Origin: Thiohalobacter sp.
GTDB taxonomy: Bacteria; Pseudomonadota; Gammaproteobacteria; DSM-19610
Reading direction: 5' to 3'
DNA: 5,825 bases
Assembly: GCA_027010005.1 (NCBI GenBank)
Contig: JALVCM010000022.1
Location: forward strand, 1-5,825
The notes beneath the pieces are model-generated. The model was not told where the DNA came from. It searched no databases and saw only the letters and a program-made list of their open reading frames with translations. Positions 5,797 through 5,825 of this stretch are shown in pieces. Within the stretch, counting starts at the first letter, position 1. Each line of letters opens with the position of its first letter. Made by a program: the position numbers and the translations under genes.

Positions 5797-5825
5797 TTAC
5801 TGGCCGCGCATGAACAGGGCGTCCA
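5797..5825 (-). CDS. mutL: MutL C-terminus (3' end of gene only)
   Basis: Nine complete codons and a stop are present and read DALFMRGQ then TAA, preceded by a partial codon ending in TG that fits Leu, Met or Val. Many gammaproteobacterial MutL proteins end in a similar LD-LF-RG tail, and mutL normally stands directly before miaA. MutL is the mismatch-repair protein that links MutS to the downstream nuclease. The identification rests on this short tail and on gene order, since nothing else of the gene is in the window. Confidence 0.75.

Noticed and set aside
1..5825. Undescribed multi-gene system, mobile element, CRISPR array or RNA gene
   Set aside because: All frames of substance belong to the conserved mutL-miaA-hfq-hflX-hflK-hflC-DUF2065-hisZ block; no direct repeats, tRNA-like cloverleaf, transposase or foreign composition is visible.

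Overview
This window is a conserved housekeeping block of a gammaproteobacterial chromosome, with every gene on the minus strand. In transcription order (right to left) it reads mutL (last codons only) - miaA - hfq - hflX - hflK - hflC - small DUF2065/YjeT-type membrane protein - hisZ (5' part, cut by the left edge). The order miaA-hfq-hflX-hflK-hflC is a gammaproteobacterial hallmark. A DUF2065 gene followed by hisZ, rather than directly by purA as in E. coli, is the arrangement known from pseudomonads and many environmental gammaproteobacteria. The DNA is moderately GC-rich and the protein sequences suit a non-enteric lineage such as Pseudomonadales- or Chromatiales-like bacteria. The exact taxon cannot be fixed by eye.

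Right part (about 4400-5825): the MutL C-terminus ends three bases before the GTG of miaA (tRNA A37 prenylation). A 126-base gap follows, holding a candidate extended -10 promoter, two inverted repeats and an A-rich element on the Shine-Dalgarno of hfq (RNA chaperone). A GC-rich hairpin separates hfq from hflX.

Middle part (970-4408): hflX (ribosome-associated GTPase), then hflK and hflC, which overlap by one base in TAATG and encode the two SPFH/band-7 partners that surround the FtsH protease in the inner membrane.

Left part (1-970): directly after hflC there is a 12-bp palindrome, a perfect TATAAT hexamer and a strong intrinsic terminator with eight T's, all before the DUF2065 gene. HisZ, the HisRS-like regulatory subunit of ATP phosphoribosyltransferase, follows 15 bases after DUF2065. 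The terminator divides the cluster into an hfq-hfl unit and a DUF2065-hisZ unit.

There are no tRNAs, rRNAs, mobile elements, CRISPR arrays or foreign-looking segments, and no gene-free stretch longer than 126 bases. I did not find a new multi-gene system. The points worth a second look are regulatory: the hfq leader, the hfq-hflX hairpin in front of an SD-less hflX, and the hflC/DUF2065 junction.
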